Part shown: piece by piece, positions 9,439-20,994 of the stretch | Layout of the letters: each line of letters opens with the position of its first letter | How positions within the stretch are numbered: the first letter of the stretch is position 1 | Assembly (NCBI GenBank): GCA_027579435.1 | Contig: JANBPK010000937.1 | Span: forward strand, 1-64,000 | Length of the DNA: 64,000 nt | Source: Candolleomyces eurysporus | Lineage: Eukaryota > Basidiomycota > Agaricomycetes > Agaricales > Psathyrellaceae | Direction: 5' to 3' | The notes under the pieces: generated by a model | What the model saw: only the letters and a program-made list of their open reading frames with translations | What the model was told of the DNA's origin: nothing | Databases searched by the model: none | Made by a program: the position numbers and the translations under genes

Positions 9439-10056
9439 TTAAGCTGTCTGATGGGCCAGGTTCCTTGCGGAGCCTCTCAAGCTTGGGGTGGAATACTTCT
9501 CAGACGAGTTTTCACGTCCCCTCGTCCAACAAAGGGTTTTGACGCTCGGCAGGTTTTCGTGAGGATGGAGTAAGAGGGTCAAGGAATATAAATAACTGGG
9601 CTGTGAGAGCTCATTAGAATTCCTCACGACGTCCCATAGATGATCGTATCTCCAGTAGATCTCTTGGTTGGTTACAACCTCAAGCGTCCTCAGAAGAGGA
9701 GCATTTAAAGATTGAACCTTCAAGACCTTTTGAGAATCGTCTCAGAGGACGGAATTGACATGCGTATTGTGGCGTGGATCCCTTCAGCGTCTGCCGGCGC
9801 AGTTATCTTCTCTTGTACCCTGTGTTAGTTGGTTGGAGGTATGTCTGGTATTCTGCTCGTTTGACACGTCGATGATCATCCATCCTGGTTTGGGCGCAGG
9901 TGTTCTGGCCTCCCATTCGGACTCAGAGTAGGCAGGGAGAATACTGGCTCGGTTAATTAAGTCTGATCTTCGAGGCGTGAAGATCAAGTGCAACACCATC
10001 GTCAATGTTCGTTGTACATGATGGTATATAAATTTGACACGGAGAGTTTGATGCAC
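9439..10056 (-). pseudogene. Possible F-box/leucine-rich relic
   Basis: Minus-strand frames here encode leucine-rich pieces (LLRTLEV, LYSLTLLL and, in a shifted frame, PKLERLR) like the C-terminal parts of the F-box proteins downstream. No F-box is visible and the frame is broken. It lies next to an F-box gene on the same strand. The assignment rests on composition and position only. Confidence 0.3.
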
Positions 10057-10120
10057 AGATTACGCATATCGGTAGGGAGATGTATATGTATCAACGAATA
10101 TGTCCGGCGTATGAAAGCTC

Positions 10121-11932
10121 TCATCGAGTCGGGAAATAATGCCATTTCGTGAGGGAGAAAGCCTCCATGTTAAATCCTCGTTTACGAAGTGCGGCTCCCG
10201 GATCAATGGATCTAAAGTCATAGTAGCCGCAATCGACTTCCCGCAAACGGGCAATCCTCCGACCACCTTCCAAAGGTTGATTATTCACCTCCCGTCGTCT
10301 TGCCTCGATGAAATCGACGAAAGCCTCCTCGTCAAGATCCCCACTGCACGCGCGAAACCTGAATACCTCGATCCTTGGGCAAAGGGGCAATTGGGTGATA
10401 GTAGTTCCCGCCCGATCGAATTTGGGTGAGAGATGGCCCAGGATATCGTTGTTGAGCGAGGTAGTGATCTCGGTCCTGTGGTCACTGAAGAGTGCCAGAG
10501 AGGTGATGTTAGGCAATTGCTGAAGGCAATGATAAAGAGCTGACTCGGTCAAAGGCTTGTAGCAAAAGGTGACGTCCTGGAGGGTAGACCCAAAGCGTTC
10601 CAGGAGCTCAAAGAGCCCACTCGCTTCGTGGTCGCGTGACATGAACTGGCCGTAGCCCCTGGTGACCTCCAATTTACGGAGAGATGGAAGAAGGAATGAT
10701 GTGGCAAAATGGGGAGGGATATGATATTTGTGTGGCAGGAGCAATAGCTCTTTGAGTTTTGGAAGCAGTATTGGTGCGCGACCTGTTGGGATAGCAGCGT
10801 CTCTTTCAAAAGCGAGCTCGCATGTGACGAGGTTGGGGCACGCTTTGAGCAATCTCAAGGACTGCACTGCATCAAATGAATACAAAGATCCCCCCTGATA
10901 CCCATTGAACACCAAGCGCTCCAAGTTCGCCCAAGCTACGGGGAGGTCCAAAATATCATGAGTTAGGACCTGACCTCCTATTTCCAATGAGCGTAAAGTT
11001 GAAGCACTGAGAATGTTCGGGCCCGACACAAGATGTTTGGACAGCGCACTCTCCTGTTGGTATTCGTCCACGCCAAAGTAAAGCTTGGCATTAGTCAAGA
11101 CTGGAGTCGGTTGGGGAGGGACGGCAAGGAGACGCATTGTGGGGAAGTTGGGACACTGCTCCTGGGGGAAGTCTGTCTTCAAGTGCCAATCCTTCCACCG
11201 TGGTGACGAGGAACACAACAACGCCACGAGAGTGTTAAATTCGATGCATTGCGCGACAAAGGTTCCCTCTTGCGGGCTGAGTAACGTCGGAGACCTCCGT
11301 TCGTTGATTTCGACACTCAGATGGCAGTCGTTAGAGCGAAGAATCCACATTTCTGTCATTTTGACAAGTTTTTCTATCTCTGCCCTCCAGGTGTCCTGGG
11401 AGCACGAATGGTAAGGATAGGAAGGAATCCGAACGTGTAGATGACGCCAAAGGAGTTTGGTGGAGAGAGCCGATTCGCGCCAGCGCTGGCAAACATGGCT
11501 GATAACTACGGCTGGGTGTCGTTTTGAGATGTTTAGATGGTCGCAATTGACAACGTCGAGGACACTGAGGAAGATAGAGGTGAGGATATCGTCATCGATA
11601 CGCTTGATGGGGGAAAGTAAGGCCATAAGTTCGTCGACTTCTCTCTTCTGTGTCTCGCGACGCTCCGCCAGGGCTTGCAGCTCTCGCCTAAGCTCTTCCA
11701 TCCTTCTTTCAATCTCGTAAGACTTCTGATCGATGTCGTTCAAAACCTCCTCTCCTCTGTACATGGCGTCTCGTATCGCTGGTATTTCATTGTCGGACGG
11801 GACATAGTTGGTGTTGAAGTGATGGGTGAAAGGAGATTTCATAGTTTGTCGGGTGAGGGAAGGACAAGAACGTGGTTCGAAGAGACGACAGAAGTCATCG
11901 ATGGTAATCGCATCACGTCTGATGTCGGTCAT
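10121..11932 (-). CDS. F-box protein with leucine-rich C-terminus
   Basis: A predicted substrate-recognition subunit of SCF ubiquitin ligases. The frame is uninterrupted. The first in-frame ATG is at 11932 (MTDIRRDAITIDD); an alternative ATG at 11842 (MKSPFTHHF) fits the usual Agaricomycete start, which is soon followed by NYVPSD. A charged coiled coil follows, then the F-box, which begins LSPIKRIDDDILTSIFL and continues through HPAVVISHVCQRWRES. The rest is a series of leucine-rich segments. Unlike the two F-box genes further right it keeps the coiled coil, so it belongs to a different subgroup. The target protein cannot be predicted. Confidence 0.85.
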   Translation of the reverse strand: MTDIRRDAITIDDFCRLFEPRSCPSLTRQTMKSPFTHHFNTNYVPSDNEIPAIRDAMYRGEEVLNDIDQKSYEIERRMEELRRELQALAERRETQKREVDELMALLSPIKRIDDDILTSIFLSVLDVVNCDHLNISKRHPAVVISHVCQRWRESALSTKLLWRHLHVRIPSYPYHSCSQDTWRAEIEKLVKMTEMWILRSNDCHLSVEINERRSPTLLSPQEGTFVAQCIEFNTLVALLCSSSPRWKDWHLKTDFPQEQCPNFPTMRLLAVPPQPTPVLTNAKLYFGVDEYQQESALSKHLVSGPNILSASTLRSLEIGGQVLTHDILDLPVAWANLERLVFNGYQGGSLYSFDAVQSLRLLKACPNLVTCELAFERDAAIPTGRAPILLPKLKELLLLPHKYHIPPHFATSFLLPSLRKLEVTRGYGQFMSRDHEASGLFELLERFGSTLQDVTFCYKPLTESALYHCLQQLPNITSLALFSDHRTEITTSLNNDILGHLSPKFDRAGTTITQLPLCPRIEVFRFRACSGDLDEEAFVDFIEARRREVNNQPLEGGRRIARLREVDCGYYDFRSIDPGAALRKRGFNMEAFSLTKWHYFPTR

Positions 11933-11986
11933 GTGGCACACACACGTTTTTAGGCGCCCATAGTAATACGAGTGGGTTCTAAGCAA

Positions 11987-13504
11987 TCAGAAAGATAAAG
12001 GTCTATTAAGGTCTATGGGAATGGTCTCGAATGATGCTCATGCGTTTACAAACAGCTACATCTACTCGATCATCTCTACCGTAACTCACTTTGAAAGTGC
12101 CGAAACTCGCTATGAAGGGTTTGGCGTGTGCTGACAGCTCGAAAGCGTCCCCGTATTGTTGCTGATGTCAAGGGGAACGGCGTTGGGGGTAGGTAGGTAG
12201 GATCCCGTAGCTAGCCCAATCATTCTCCGTTCTTTGGCACTTTGACAGGAGATGATGCTGTGGATATTAATGGGTTTGGGGAGAACAATGTGTGGATGTG
12301 GGATAGTAAGGATGAGAGCGGCACCTTTAGACCCATACAAAGCTCACTCATGCTTGAGAAGTAAGTAACATCGTCCGCTAGATTGCAAACTTATAGTATA
12401 ATTGAGCCTAAGAGCGAATGCTTTGTAAGTAGCTTGTCGTGTAGTAGTACAACAGACTAAGCCTTTTTGAGAAGAGTACAGAGAAGTAGATTCTGATCGC
12501 TGAACGAGAAGATGGGAGCTGAAGTCAACAGAAATGAGAGTACTGAGAACAGAGAGTGAAATGGAAGAGTTAGAGATGGCTCATTTACCAAGCTTTTTTG
12601 AACCATGTGCAGGGTCTGTTGATTCAAGCGGGGTATAAAAAAGGTGGTAGAGAGTTCAGAAGAAGCTTCAAATTTCTTGTCACTTTGTACGTGGATGGAA
12701 TTCGTAATCAGCAGTCGTCGTGAAGAGATGATTTGTTTTGCAGATTTCCGATCACTTTCTGGTGCGTCCGAGAATTGCGCTGTACAATCTCGCTTAGATA
12801 GATATTGGATATTTACCACTAGAATCAATGTATGATCCTGACGACTAGCCTACTATTACATGGCCTCCTCAGTGTCTCAGACTGAGATGAGAACTCGTTC
12901 ATTTGGGATGGATATCTCGGATGGAATGGGGATACATCGTTGAGTTCATAATCTGTGACAAGTAGCTGTGAATCCAATGGTTTCAAAGTCGAGTTTGAAG
13001 ATACGTAAGTTATGCCGACACTATTGAGCGACTGATCTGCCAGTCTGTGAATTTATTTCAAGTCTGAGCTCATTGAAGTGTCCAAATCCTGCTGGTAACT
13101 TGAGCCTCATTCTTCCGACATGTCTCCTGCGCTCGGCATTTATTATAATGCCTCAGTTGACAGCTGCACTGTAGCTCACCCATTCAAAGCTCCTGCTTAT
13201 GAAATGAGGGACGAAATGTTTGGGAACTCAGAGGGAACTTGCTGTACATTACCAAAAACCAACAAAAAATATTGAGAACCTATTTTCAAAGCAAGACACG
13301 ATAGGATAGAATTCGGAGGAATTGAGAGTCTTCAGGAAGTTTACTACCGATTGTCATGCATACAAGGCCAGCTACTCGATCATTTGTCCGGTAGAATATT
13401 GTAAAATCTCCGCAAACCGAAGTGGCAGGTACCTAAAATCAAGAAAGAAATGATTGACATGGCAGATAGAACGGCGGCTATGTGGAGCTACCCAGTGGTC
13501 ATTG
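11987..13504. other. Intergenic, no gene recognised
   Basis: AT-rich and rich in stop codons. Short frames at 12110-12340 and 12457-12828 show no recognisable domain. Confidence 0.4.
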
Positions 13505-15073
13505 CTATGATGAGTCTGATGATTGTGCATATCCATAGTCCTCGAACGAGAAACCGACTAGGTCGACCCCCCGGCTACGAAGGTCCTTCAACGGGTCAAT
13601 CGTACGGAAGCCATATCCGTTGCAGTCGACCTTTCGCAAACGTGCAATGGTTGACCCATCGGTTTCATCAAGGAGCCTCCGCCTCCCCTCGATAAAATCC
13701 AGCAACGCAACCTCATCTACGATGGGAATTTTGCATCCTAGACTGAATCCAAACTCTTCGATATCCGGGCACAGACTTGTCCATGTGCGGCTCGATTTAT
13801 CCAACTGGGGTGTAAGACTGTTCAGGACATCCCTGTTGATTTGCGCGCCAATATAAATGAAACGCCACTTGCTAAGATTTGTCAGGGTCAAGGAGGTCAC
13901 GTTGGGGAGGTTCAGAAGGCAGTGTAGCAAGGCGGAAGGTGAGAGTGGACAGTACGAGAATGTGACATCCTCAAGCGTGGATCCAAATCGTTCGAAAAAT
14001 TCGCAAAGTCCATTTTCCTTGGTGTCGCGAGGAAGCCACCGGTAGTATTTGTCCTCCTTCCCATCGCAAACTCTAAACTTGAGAAGGGATGGGAGATCAA
14101 GAGATGAAGCAAACGAGCAGGGGAGATGCCATGCTTCTGGAGAGAGGGATAAGTCCTGAAGAAGGGGAAGAGTAATCGTCTCCGAAGGAATTGGGATGGG
14201 CCGACTATCTTCTTGAAGATCGATCGCGCATTTGATGAGGTTTGGGCATGCTTTGAAAAGCTGGAAAACCTGGGAGGTGCTGAGGATCTGAGGGGACTTC
14301 TTGCTATAACTTCCAATATCCAAATCCCTCAAATTCCTCCAATTGATTGGGATGTCGATAATATGATGAATCATCACTCCGCGCCCTATCCCCAGTGAGC
14401 GTATGGACGGTGTATTGAAGATGTTGGGACTCGAAACAAGTTTTCGTCGTACTGGGTGGTCCCTGCAGGAGACAAACTCGAGATGCAGTGCAACACTGAT
14501 TAATTTGGGATTCGTCTGGGGTGGGACGAGGAGAAGACGGTTGGTAGGGAAGGTCATGGATCGGAATTGAAGCCTGAATTCTACCCTCTCCCATCGTGGT
14601 GATGTCTGGCATAACAAGTCTATCAGGATTGACAGCTCAGGGCAATACCTGGGAGGAGTCGACTTGGAGGCACGGATGTCATCAACCAGGAGCGTGATTG
14701 GACAATCGCCCGAGCGAGACATCCACACCCGGATGGCTTCTTGTAGCTTTGTGAGTTTGACTACCCAGGTGTCCCACCTCTCATGACAGGCCTCTATGGG
14801 TTCACCTCCAGTGGTAACACGGGGGAAGATGATGCTCCAATAGCGCCAAAGGAGCTTCGCTGCGAGAGCGACTTCTCGCCAGTGACGGCAAACATGGCTG
14901 ATGACAACGCCTGGGTAAGTGCGCGCCATCATCAAATCTCCGAGTCTCTGGACATTCAGAGTTTCAAGAAATATTGTCGAGAGGACGTCATCGTCGATCT
15001 GTTGGATTGGGGAATATGGGATGGTTTTACGACGGTGGCCGAAAGCTATTTTCTTCTTGAGCGCTCGCAGCAT
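13505..15073 (-). CDS. F-box protein, tandem copy 1
   Basis: About 522 residues from the ATG at 15073 (MLRALKKKIAFGHRRK). This start is chosen because the neighbouring paralogue begins with the same motif (MLEVLKRKAFGHRRK). The F-box starts near residue 22 with SPIQQIDDDVLSTIFLE and ends around VVISHVCRHWREVAL. A leucine-rich C-terminal region follows. No coiled coil precedes the F-box. The single open frame has no evident introns. It is clearly paralogous to 16117-17700 on the same strand. Presumed role: substrate choice for an SCF ubiquitin ligase; substrate unknown. Confidence 0.85.
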   Translation of the reverse strand: MLRALKKKIAFGHRRKTIPYSPIQQIDDDVLSTIFLETLNVQRLGDLMMARTYPGVVISHVCRHWREVALAAKLLWRYWSIIFPRVTTGGEPIEACHERWDTWVVKLTKLQEAIRVWMSRSGDCPITLLVDDIRASKSTPPRYCPELSILIDLLCQTSPRWERVEFRLQFRSMTFPTNRLLLVPPQTNPKLISVALHLEFVSCRDHPVRRKLVSSPNIFNTPSIRSLGIGRGVMIHHIIDIPINWRNLRDLDIGSYSKKSPQILSTSQVFQLFKACPNLIKCAIDLQEDSRPIPIPSETITLPLLQDLSLSPEAWHLPCSFASSLDLPSLLKFRVCDGKEDKYYRWLPRDTKENGLCEFFERFGSTLEDVTFSYCPLSPSALLHCLLNLPNVTSLTLTNLSKWRFIYIGAQINRDVLNSLTPQLDKSSRTWTSLCPDIEEFGFSLGCKIPIVDEVALLDFIEGRRRLLDETDGSTIARLRKVDCNGYGFRTIDPLKDLRSRGVDLVGFSFEDYGYAQSSDSS

Positions 15074-15335
15074 GAAGGATCGAAATGGATGTGGTCGAGG
15101 TTGAAGACTGAGACTCAGAGTAGGGAACAAAGACTCTGAGCGCTAGCGATTGAGATCACCCATCGATAAAGCCACGGCCCCATTGGATGGCACCTGACTT
15201 TGGTCTGCCTGCTACATCACATCACGTATCAGCAAATTGACGTAAGACGCAATGCTTGCGCTGCAGCGCTTCATAATCTCCGGCGGACACACAAGCAACA
15301 AAGCTGAGAAGGTCACTGAGAGTAGTCTCGATTCT

Positions 15336-15855
15336 TTAAAGAGAAACCCTCCATATCACTCCTCCCTCTGCCGAGCCCATGACCTTGTACCCGTTGCAGT
15401 TGGCTTGCCACGGATGGCCAGGAATCCTACCATCATCCTGTATCCGAATCCGCTGTTTTGTCTCTACAAGGTCCACAAGTGTCTGCTCTTCCAGGTCACT
15501 ACGTACTACCCAAAACGTGAACATTTACACCCTTTGGCAGGAGCAGCCGAGTGATAATAGCACCCACCCTCATCAAATTGGGGAGAAAGACAGCATCGAG
15601 GATAGCTTCCCCTTCAATACTGTTACCCAATCTGCCCTTCACTTTTGTCTCCTGCCCCACAGCCACCTCTGTTGATATCAACTCAAGCATGCTCGCAATT
15701 TGTCGGAGTTGCCTGGCGCCTGCTGGGCTCAACGGAAATATCCGGACGCGCCCCCAAGTTGCCTCCTCGGCGTCGCCAAGGGAAATCCATGGTCGATCTG
15801 GGAGAGGGAAGCTACGACCGTGTGGCTCAAAGCAATGCGACTGAGATTTTATCAA
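15336..15855 (-). pseudogene. F-box C-terminal relic
   Basis: A minus-strand stretch contains LVDLVETKQR and ANCNGYKV, matching the C-terminal LLDFIEGRRR and VDCNGYGF of the adjacent F-box genes. The upstream frame (15499-15855) is leucine-rich but not clearly alignable. It lies between the two intact paralogues, so a third tandem copy probably decayed here. Confidence 0.4.
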
Positions 15856-16116
15856 TCAATCGTAGCTTCACATCTGATATCGGTGAGTTCCCAGTACATG
15901 CTGCTGGGGCATCCGACGATCAGACGGACCAACGTCTATGAGAAAGGTCATTACTGGCGCTCATGGATTTCAAACGATTATCCGTACGGTCGTTGGTAAT
16001 AAACTTGTCAACTACTCTTCAAAACTCCTGTTGCACAAGAAAGTCCTCGTAGGAGAGACAGGTCAGACAACGAATATAATGGCAACTACCGAGAGCGATG
16101 TCTAGGTACCAAGTGG

Positions 16117-17700
16117 TCATTCGGCGTAGTAATTGAACGAGAAACCGACCATGTCTACCCCTCGGCTACGAAGATCCTTCACCGGGTTGATGCTGTAAAA
16201 GTCGTATCCGTTGCAATTAACCTGCCTTAAACGTACCAAACTTGAGCCATCTGCCAGCTCAACGACCCTTCGTTTTGCCTCTATGAAACCCAGAAAGGCG
16301 GCCTCATCTACTATGGAGATGTTCGGTCCTAACCTAAAACTGAACACCTCGATCTTTGGGCACAGGCTCATCCAGGTGCGGCTTGGTCCATCCCATCGAG
16401 GTGCGAGACTCTCCAGGAGACTGCGGGTGATTTGAGCTCCAGTGAAAAGGAAATACCGATGACCAAGATTTGTCAGGGTCAAAGAGGTGATATTCGGGAG
16501 ATGGCGGAGGCAGTGTAACAAGGCGGATGGTGAGAGGGGAGCATACGAGAACGTGACATCCTGAAGCGTGGATCCAAATTGCTCGAGGAATTCGCAGAGT
16601 CCGCTTTCCTCGGTGTGGCGAGGTAACCACTGTCTATCCAGGTTATCATCTCCATCGCATATCGTAAGCTTGACCAGGGACGGAAGGTCGAGGGATGGAG
16701 CGAACGAGCAGGGGAGATGCCATGCTTCCGGAGAGAGGGATAAGTCCTCAAGAAGGGGAAGGGTGATCGTTTCCGGAGGCATTGGGATCAGCCGACTATC
16801 TCCTTGAATGTCAAGCGTGCATTTGACGAGGTTTGGGCATGCTTTGAGAAGCTGCAACGCCTGAGAGGCGCTGAGTATATGTGGGGACTCCTTGTTGTAC
16901 CTTCTAACATCCAAATCCCTCAAATTCCTCCAATTAGTCGGAATGTCCATGATATGATGAATCATCACTTCACGCCCTACCTCCAGCGAGCGTATAGACG
17001 GGGTATTGAGGATGTTGGGACTTGAAACCAGTTTTTGTCGCACCGGATGGTCCCCACAGGAGACAAATTCGAGATGCAGGGCGACACTGGTTAATCTTGG
17101 ATTCGTCTGGGGTGGCACGGAGAGAAGACGATCGGTAGGGAAGTTGATGGATCGAAAGAGAAGCCTGAGCTCTACGCTCTCCCATCGCCAAGACGTCTGG
17201 CATAGCAAATGTATCAGGCTCGCCAACTCAAAGCAATCCTGCGGAGGAGCCCACTCGGAGGTACGGCTGTCGTCAACGAGGAGCGTTATCGGGCCATCGC
17301 CTGAGCGAGACATCCACGCCCGGATGGTTTCTTGTAGCTTATCGATTGTTTTCCTCCAAGCCTTCCGTCTTTCACGCTGGGGCCGTTGGGTCAGGCTACC
17401 AGTCCCGGTATGGCCGAAAATGATGCTCCAATAGCGCCAGAGGAGCTTCGTCGCAAGGGCGACTTCTCGCCAGTGACGACAAACATGGCTGACGACGACA
17501 CCTGGGTAGGTGCTTGACATGTTCAAATCCCCAGGTCTATGGGCATTCAGAGTTTCAAGAAAGATTGTCGAGAGGAGGTCATGGTCGATCTGCTGGATTG
17601 GGGGGAGTGGGATCAGTGAGTGTTCGCCTGCTTGAGTGTTGTTCGTTGATCCGATTTTACGACGGTGGCCAAAGGCTTTCCGCTTCAGCACTTCCAGCAT
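16117..17700 (-). CDS. F-box protein, tandem copy 2
   Basis: 527 residues from the ATG at 17700 (MLEVLKRKAFGHRRK). The F-box begins near residue 34 with LPPIQQIDHDLLSTIFLE and runs to VVVSHVCRHWREVAL. Leucine-rich repeats fill the remainder, with shared blocks such as NLRDLDV and LLEDLSLSPEAWHLPCSF. It is an intact single frame, paralogous along its length to 13505-15073. The pair probably arose by local duplication. It is a predicted SCF adaptor with unknown substrate. Confidence 0.85.
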   Translation of the reverse strand: MLEVLKRKAFGHRRKIGSTNNTQAGEHSLIPLPPIQQIDHDLLSTIFLETLNAHRPGDLNMSSTYPGVVVSHVCRHWREVALATKLLWRYWSIIFGHTGTGSLTQRPQRERRKAWRKTIDKLQETIRAWMSRSGDGPITLLVDDSRTSEWAPPQDCFELASLIHLLCQTSWRWESVELRLLFRSINFPTDRLLSVPPQTNPRLTSVALHLEFVSCGDHPVRQKLVSSPNILNTPSIRSLEVGREVMIHHIMDIPTNWRNLRDLDVRRYNKESPHILSASQALQLLKACPNLVKCTLDIQGDSRLIPMPPETITLPLLEDLSLSPEAWHLPCSFAPSLDLPSLVKLTICDGDDNLDRQWLPRHTEESGLCEFLEQFGSTLQDVTFSYAPLSPSALLHCLRHLPNITSLTLTNLGHRYFLFTGAQITRSLLESLAPRWDGPSRTWMSLCPKIEVFSFRLGPNISIVDEAAFLGFIEAKRRVVELADGSSLVRLRQVNCNGYDFYSINPVKDLRSRGVDMVGFSFNYYAE

Positions 17701-18321
17701 GAAGGAGGCAGGTGGATGTCGTCGAGGTCAGAGTGAAGGACGGTGGGAAGCCAATGAGATCGTTATCTCGCGTCGACAAAATCACGCCACAATCATGTGG
17801 CACCTTACCCTTCACATGCACCGGGAGCTCAGCCACCGCTCAACCTCATAGAAAGACGTACCAGGATGACATGTCGACAAAAAAACAATCAGACTCAGTT
17901 TAACAATGTATTCAACAAGTTCGATGAACAAAATAAGAACATTTTCACTTACTCAGCGCCCCACTCGCTCACTTGTACGGTACGACAGGAGGGGGTGCTT
18001 GACGCCTCTTTCCCAAGGCCGCGACTACCTTTTGCCCATTTGAGTGTATTTTCGGAGTTGTTCAGGCGAACGGTGCCACAGGATTCGACTCGCAAGTGCA
18101 TCTACCAGTTGCTCGTGGTATCACGCAACGGGCGCCTCCCTTCATCGTTTCACCATCCAGTTTGGTGTCCACAGATTGATACAATCGTGGAAGACAAAGA
18201 CCCGTTCGTCGTTGAAGTCCAGGATGTCTGCAGTGCTTTTTTGACGAATGGGTACAACAATGGCCTGAGAAATGAGAGTTCCAGTTTATGGGGACAATCA
18301 GATTGGGTGTATTCAAAATAT

Positions 18322-18874
18322 CTAGCCTTCTGAGTCCGAGTAAATGCGCAACCTACCGATTGCATGATCCAACTCACGCCTAATTGCTAGAAATTTTGCG
18401 TGCCAAGGGCTTTTTCTACGAACCTGGCTGGAGAGCCTCAGGTGACGGAGAGCCACAGCGAGCAGCAAGTCATCCGGATCAATGCCGAGGCCGTGAGAGT
18501 ACAACTGACAAAGTGCCGTATCTGCCGCTCTGGCGGACGCGTTCCTCACCAGAGCCATGGCTGTCTTCATCTCTGTGGCCTCATTCACCGGCCATCGGCC
18601 AACAGAGTCGAACAAAGCACCCAAAGCTCAACTTAGTGCCAACCACCTTCTCACTGTCCAAATCCTCTACGACGATGCTCGAGACGCCACGGCCGAAGAT
18701 CGCGAAAAACTTGATGTAGTGAACTTGCAGAACTGCGTGGGGGAGCTCAGTCATACGATGGGGGNCGGTATACGACCTGATGTGCGTCTCAATTAAATTC
18801 TTCATATCCCCGTTCGACTTGCATCCTATCCGTTTCTTGTAGCTATCTCGACGGCTAGACACCCTCCCCAACAC
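18322..18874 (-). other. Unassigned protein-coding relic
   Basis: Two overlapping minus-strand frames join at a frameshift near FGALFDSVGRWP into a plausible helical protein segment (ALVRNASARAADTALCQL, then DPDDLLLAVALRHL). I do not recognise the family. An N sits at 18765 beside a G run. It may be a decayed gene or one exon of a gene I could not trace. Confidence 0.25.
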
Positions 18875-20780
18875 TGATGTGCGAACAAGATTTCGATGGT
18901 GCTACTTCTGAATGTGGGCGGTCACTTAACGTAGACCAATATGCTATGCAACCGAGCGCTCCGCCGTCGAACACCACTCTGCTGACTGGACGCGAAAGGT
19001 TGCCAAGCAGTAGGACCAGTCTTCACACCCTTGACGACTATGCGCAAGCTCGGAACGGGAGGACAGGGAGTGATAGGAGCTTCGAACGTATTTTGAGCTT
19101 GTGAGTTGGGATGAGATTCACAAGAAAACAGACCCTGTGATGAAGATGAGGTTCGTCCGCCTGAAGGCTTTGACTCTCTTCTGGTGCGTCGTCGATCCGT
19201 GCGTTCTTCTCTGGTCGGCGAACTCATCCCCGCTGGTTCTACCCCCTCAATTTTGCCTTTGCCATTATTTTCGCCGTGCCATCTAAACGTGCTCCACCGC
19301 GAAGATCGCCTCGCCCCGTTCCCTACACGGTACCACTGGACTTGAGGAAGAAGGTTTGGGACCACGTGCGTAAGTTGTAGTGTCCCGTTTGCCTCGACTG
19401 ACTCGGCCATCGTGCGTACCGATAGGGCCTGGGGGATTAGCATCACTGTTGGTTCAAGTGCTCGTTCTGGGTATCTGGCGACGGTGCTCGTACGGACGTG
19501 GTAGGGAGCTCGGAAGGAGATTCCGATGTGCCATAGCTTCGGAGGCGGATGAGACTCGTAAGGAGCAGACAGACATGATGAAGAGATGCGTTAGGTCTTG
19601 GTGCGTCCGTTGTTCCGTACGTCTTATTCTCATTTCCTCACTCGGTTTCCTTGATCAGTCGCAAGTGAGTCTTCAAATCTATTTGTAAGTACTCGATGGT
19701 AAGCTACACCAATCAAGGACCCTCTTAAGCCCTCCATCGATGTCTCGTCTCCACCCAGCCTCTTGTCTGAATTTCAGTAGGACCTGTTCAACTCCCAAAT
19801 CCCGAACGCATTGGCAAAGTATGTGCACGTCGAGTCACTAGGCCAACCTCCACCAGCCCAGCGGATGGGGAATGGCCAGGAACATAAACTACAGATACTA
19901 TGCAATCCGGCTACGTGCTGTGGGGATGCCCTCGAGCGTGCGAGCGTATGGGGCACACCCGTGTTTGGAAGTCCCGCCTCCTGATTAGGAGGCAAGGCAT
20001 GGGGCGCATGCGGGAGGGTGAACCTTTCCCCTCTCCACTTCTCCCATATCGGTTGCGCACTCCGCTCGAGTCATTCCAACAGATGACGATGTTCTGGTAA
20101 GCCGATACCCGATTTTTATCATTTGATTATTTCTTTTCGTACCTGCTCACATTAGCTGAGATGAGTCGGGTCGATGGAGGGGTACATTTCTTCCTTCCAT
20201 TCCCTCATCCGGATCGACTCAGATCCCATCCATTCATTTTCAACTATTTCTGTACTCTCTCGGCCGTTTCATCTCGTCGACTCTTTCGCTATATTGAATA
20301 TATCTCTTATTGTTCACCCTCTATCTCTTATCCTCCCCAGCATCGACTCTGCCGCTGAGCTCTTGGGGCTGAACCCCCTATCTTATCCGAGAGTTCCCAG
20401 CTCTCCTCAGTGCGCCTGCCACCATCATCTGGAACGAGGTCCACTGGTCCTACATGTAGCGCGGCTTGGGATTAGCATCATCGTAGTAGGCATGAAATAT
20501 ACAAGGCGAAGGGACGTACCCTCGTGTCAAGCTCCGCTTCCCACGTCACTCTGGGCCCAACGTTCATCGTTGTTGTTGCGGGTAGAACTGGGAGACCCAG
20601 GACTCCCGGGGCCATGGAGACGAAATTGAACGTCAGAATGAAGAAGAAGACTCGGAGAAATGTCCAGTGCATGTTTGACTTTGGACTTGTTGATCCTGTA
20701 CGAACAGACCAGCTGCGGGTGCTTGGACTAACTATGAGCCTGGGATCAAAGAGCTGAACGATATTTATGCGCATCTGAGG
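18875..20780. other. Undetermined region, possible small exons
   Basis: Several short plus-strand frames end at good donor sites, for example after FERILSL near 19100 (GTGAGT) and after LRKKVWDH near 19362 (GTGCGTAAG). I could not assemble them into one gene or recognise a domain. Confidence 0.25.
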
Positions 20781-20994
20781 GATGTTTCACGGAGACATGA
20801 GCTGCGGATATGTCACTGGATGAGTGAGTGGATGAATGCTATGTTTTCAAAGTTACTACTTATGACATCTTAATAGATCGACTGTGAGATGTTTCACGGA
20901 GATATGAGCTGCGGATATGTCACTGGATGAGTGAGTGGATGAATGCTATGTCTTCAAAGTTACGACTTACGACATTTGAATAGACCGGCTGTGA
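20781..20994. repeat. Tandem duplication, 107-base unit
   Basis: Two adjacent copies (20781-20887 and 20888-20994) each start GATGTTTCAC and differ at only a few bases. A third, degenerate start follows at about 20991. It lies in a stretch without recognised genes. Confidence 0.85.

Noticed and set aside
16211..16435. Plus-strand frames across the F-box genes
   Set aside because: They are antisense shadows of the long F-box reading frames with no independent domain or codon signal.
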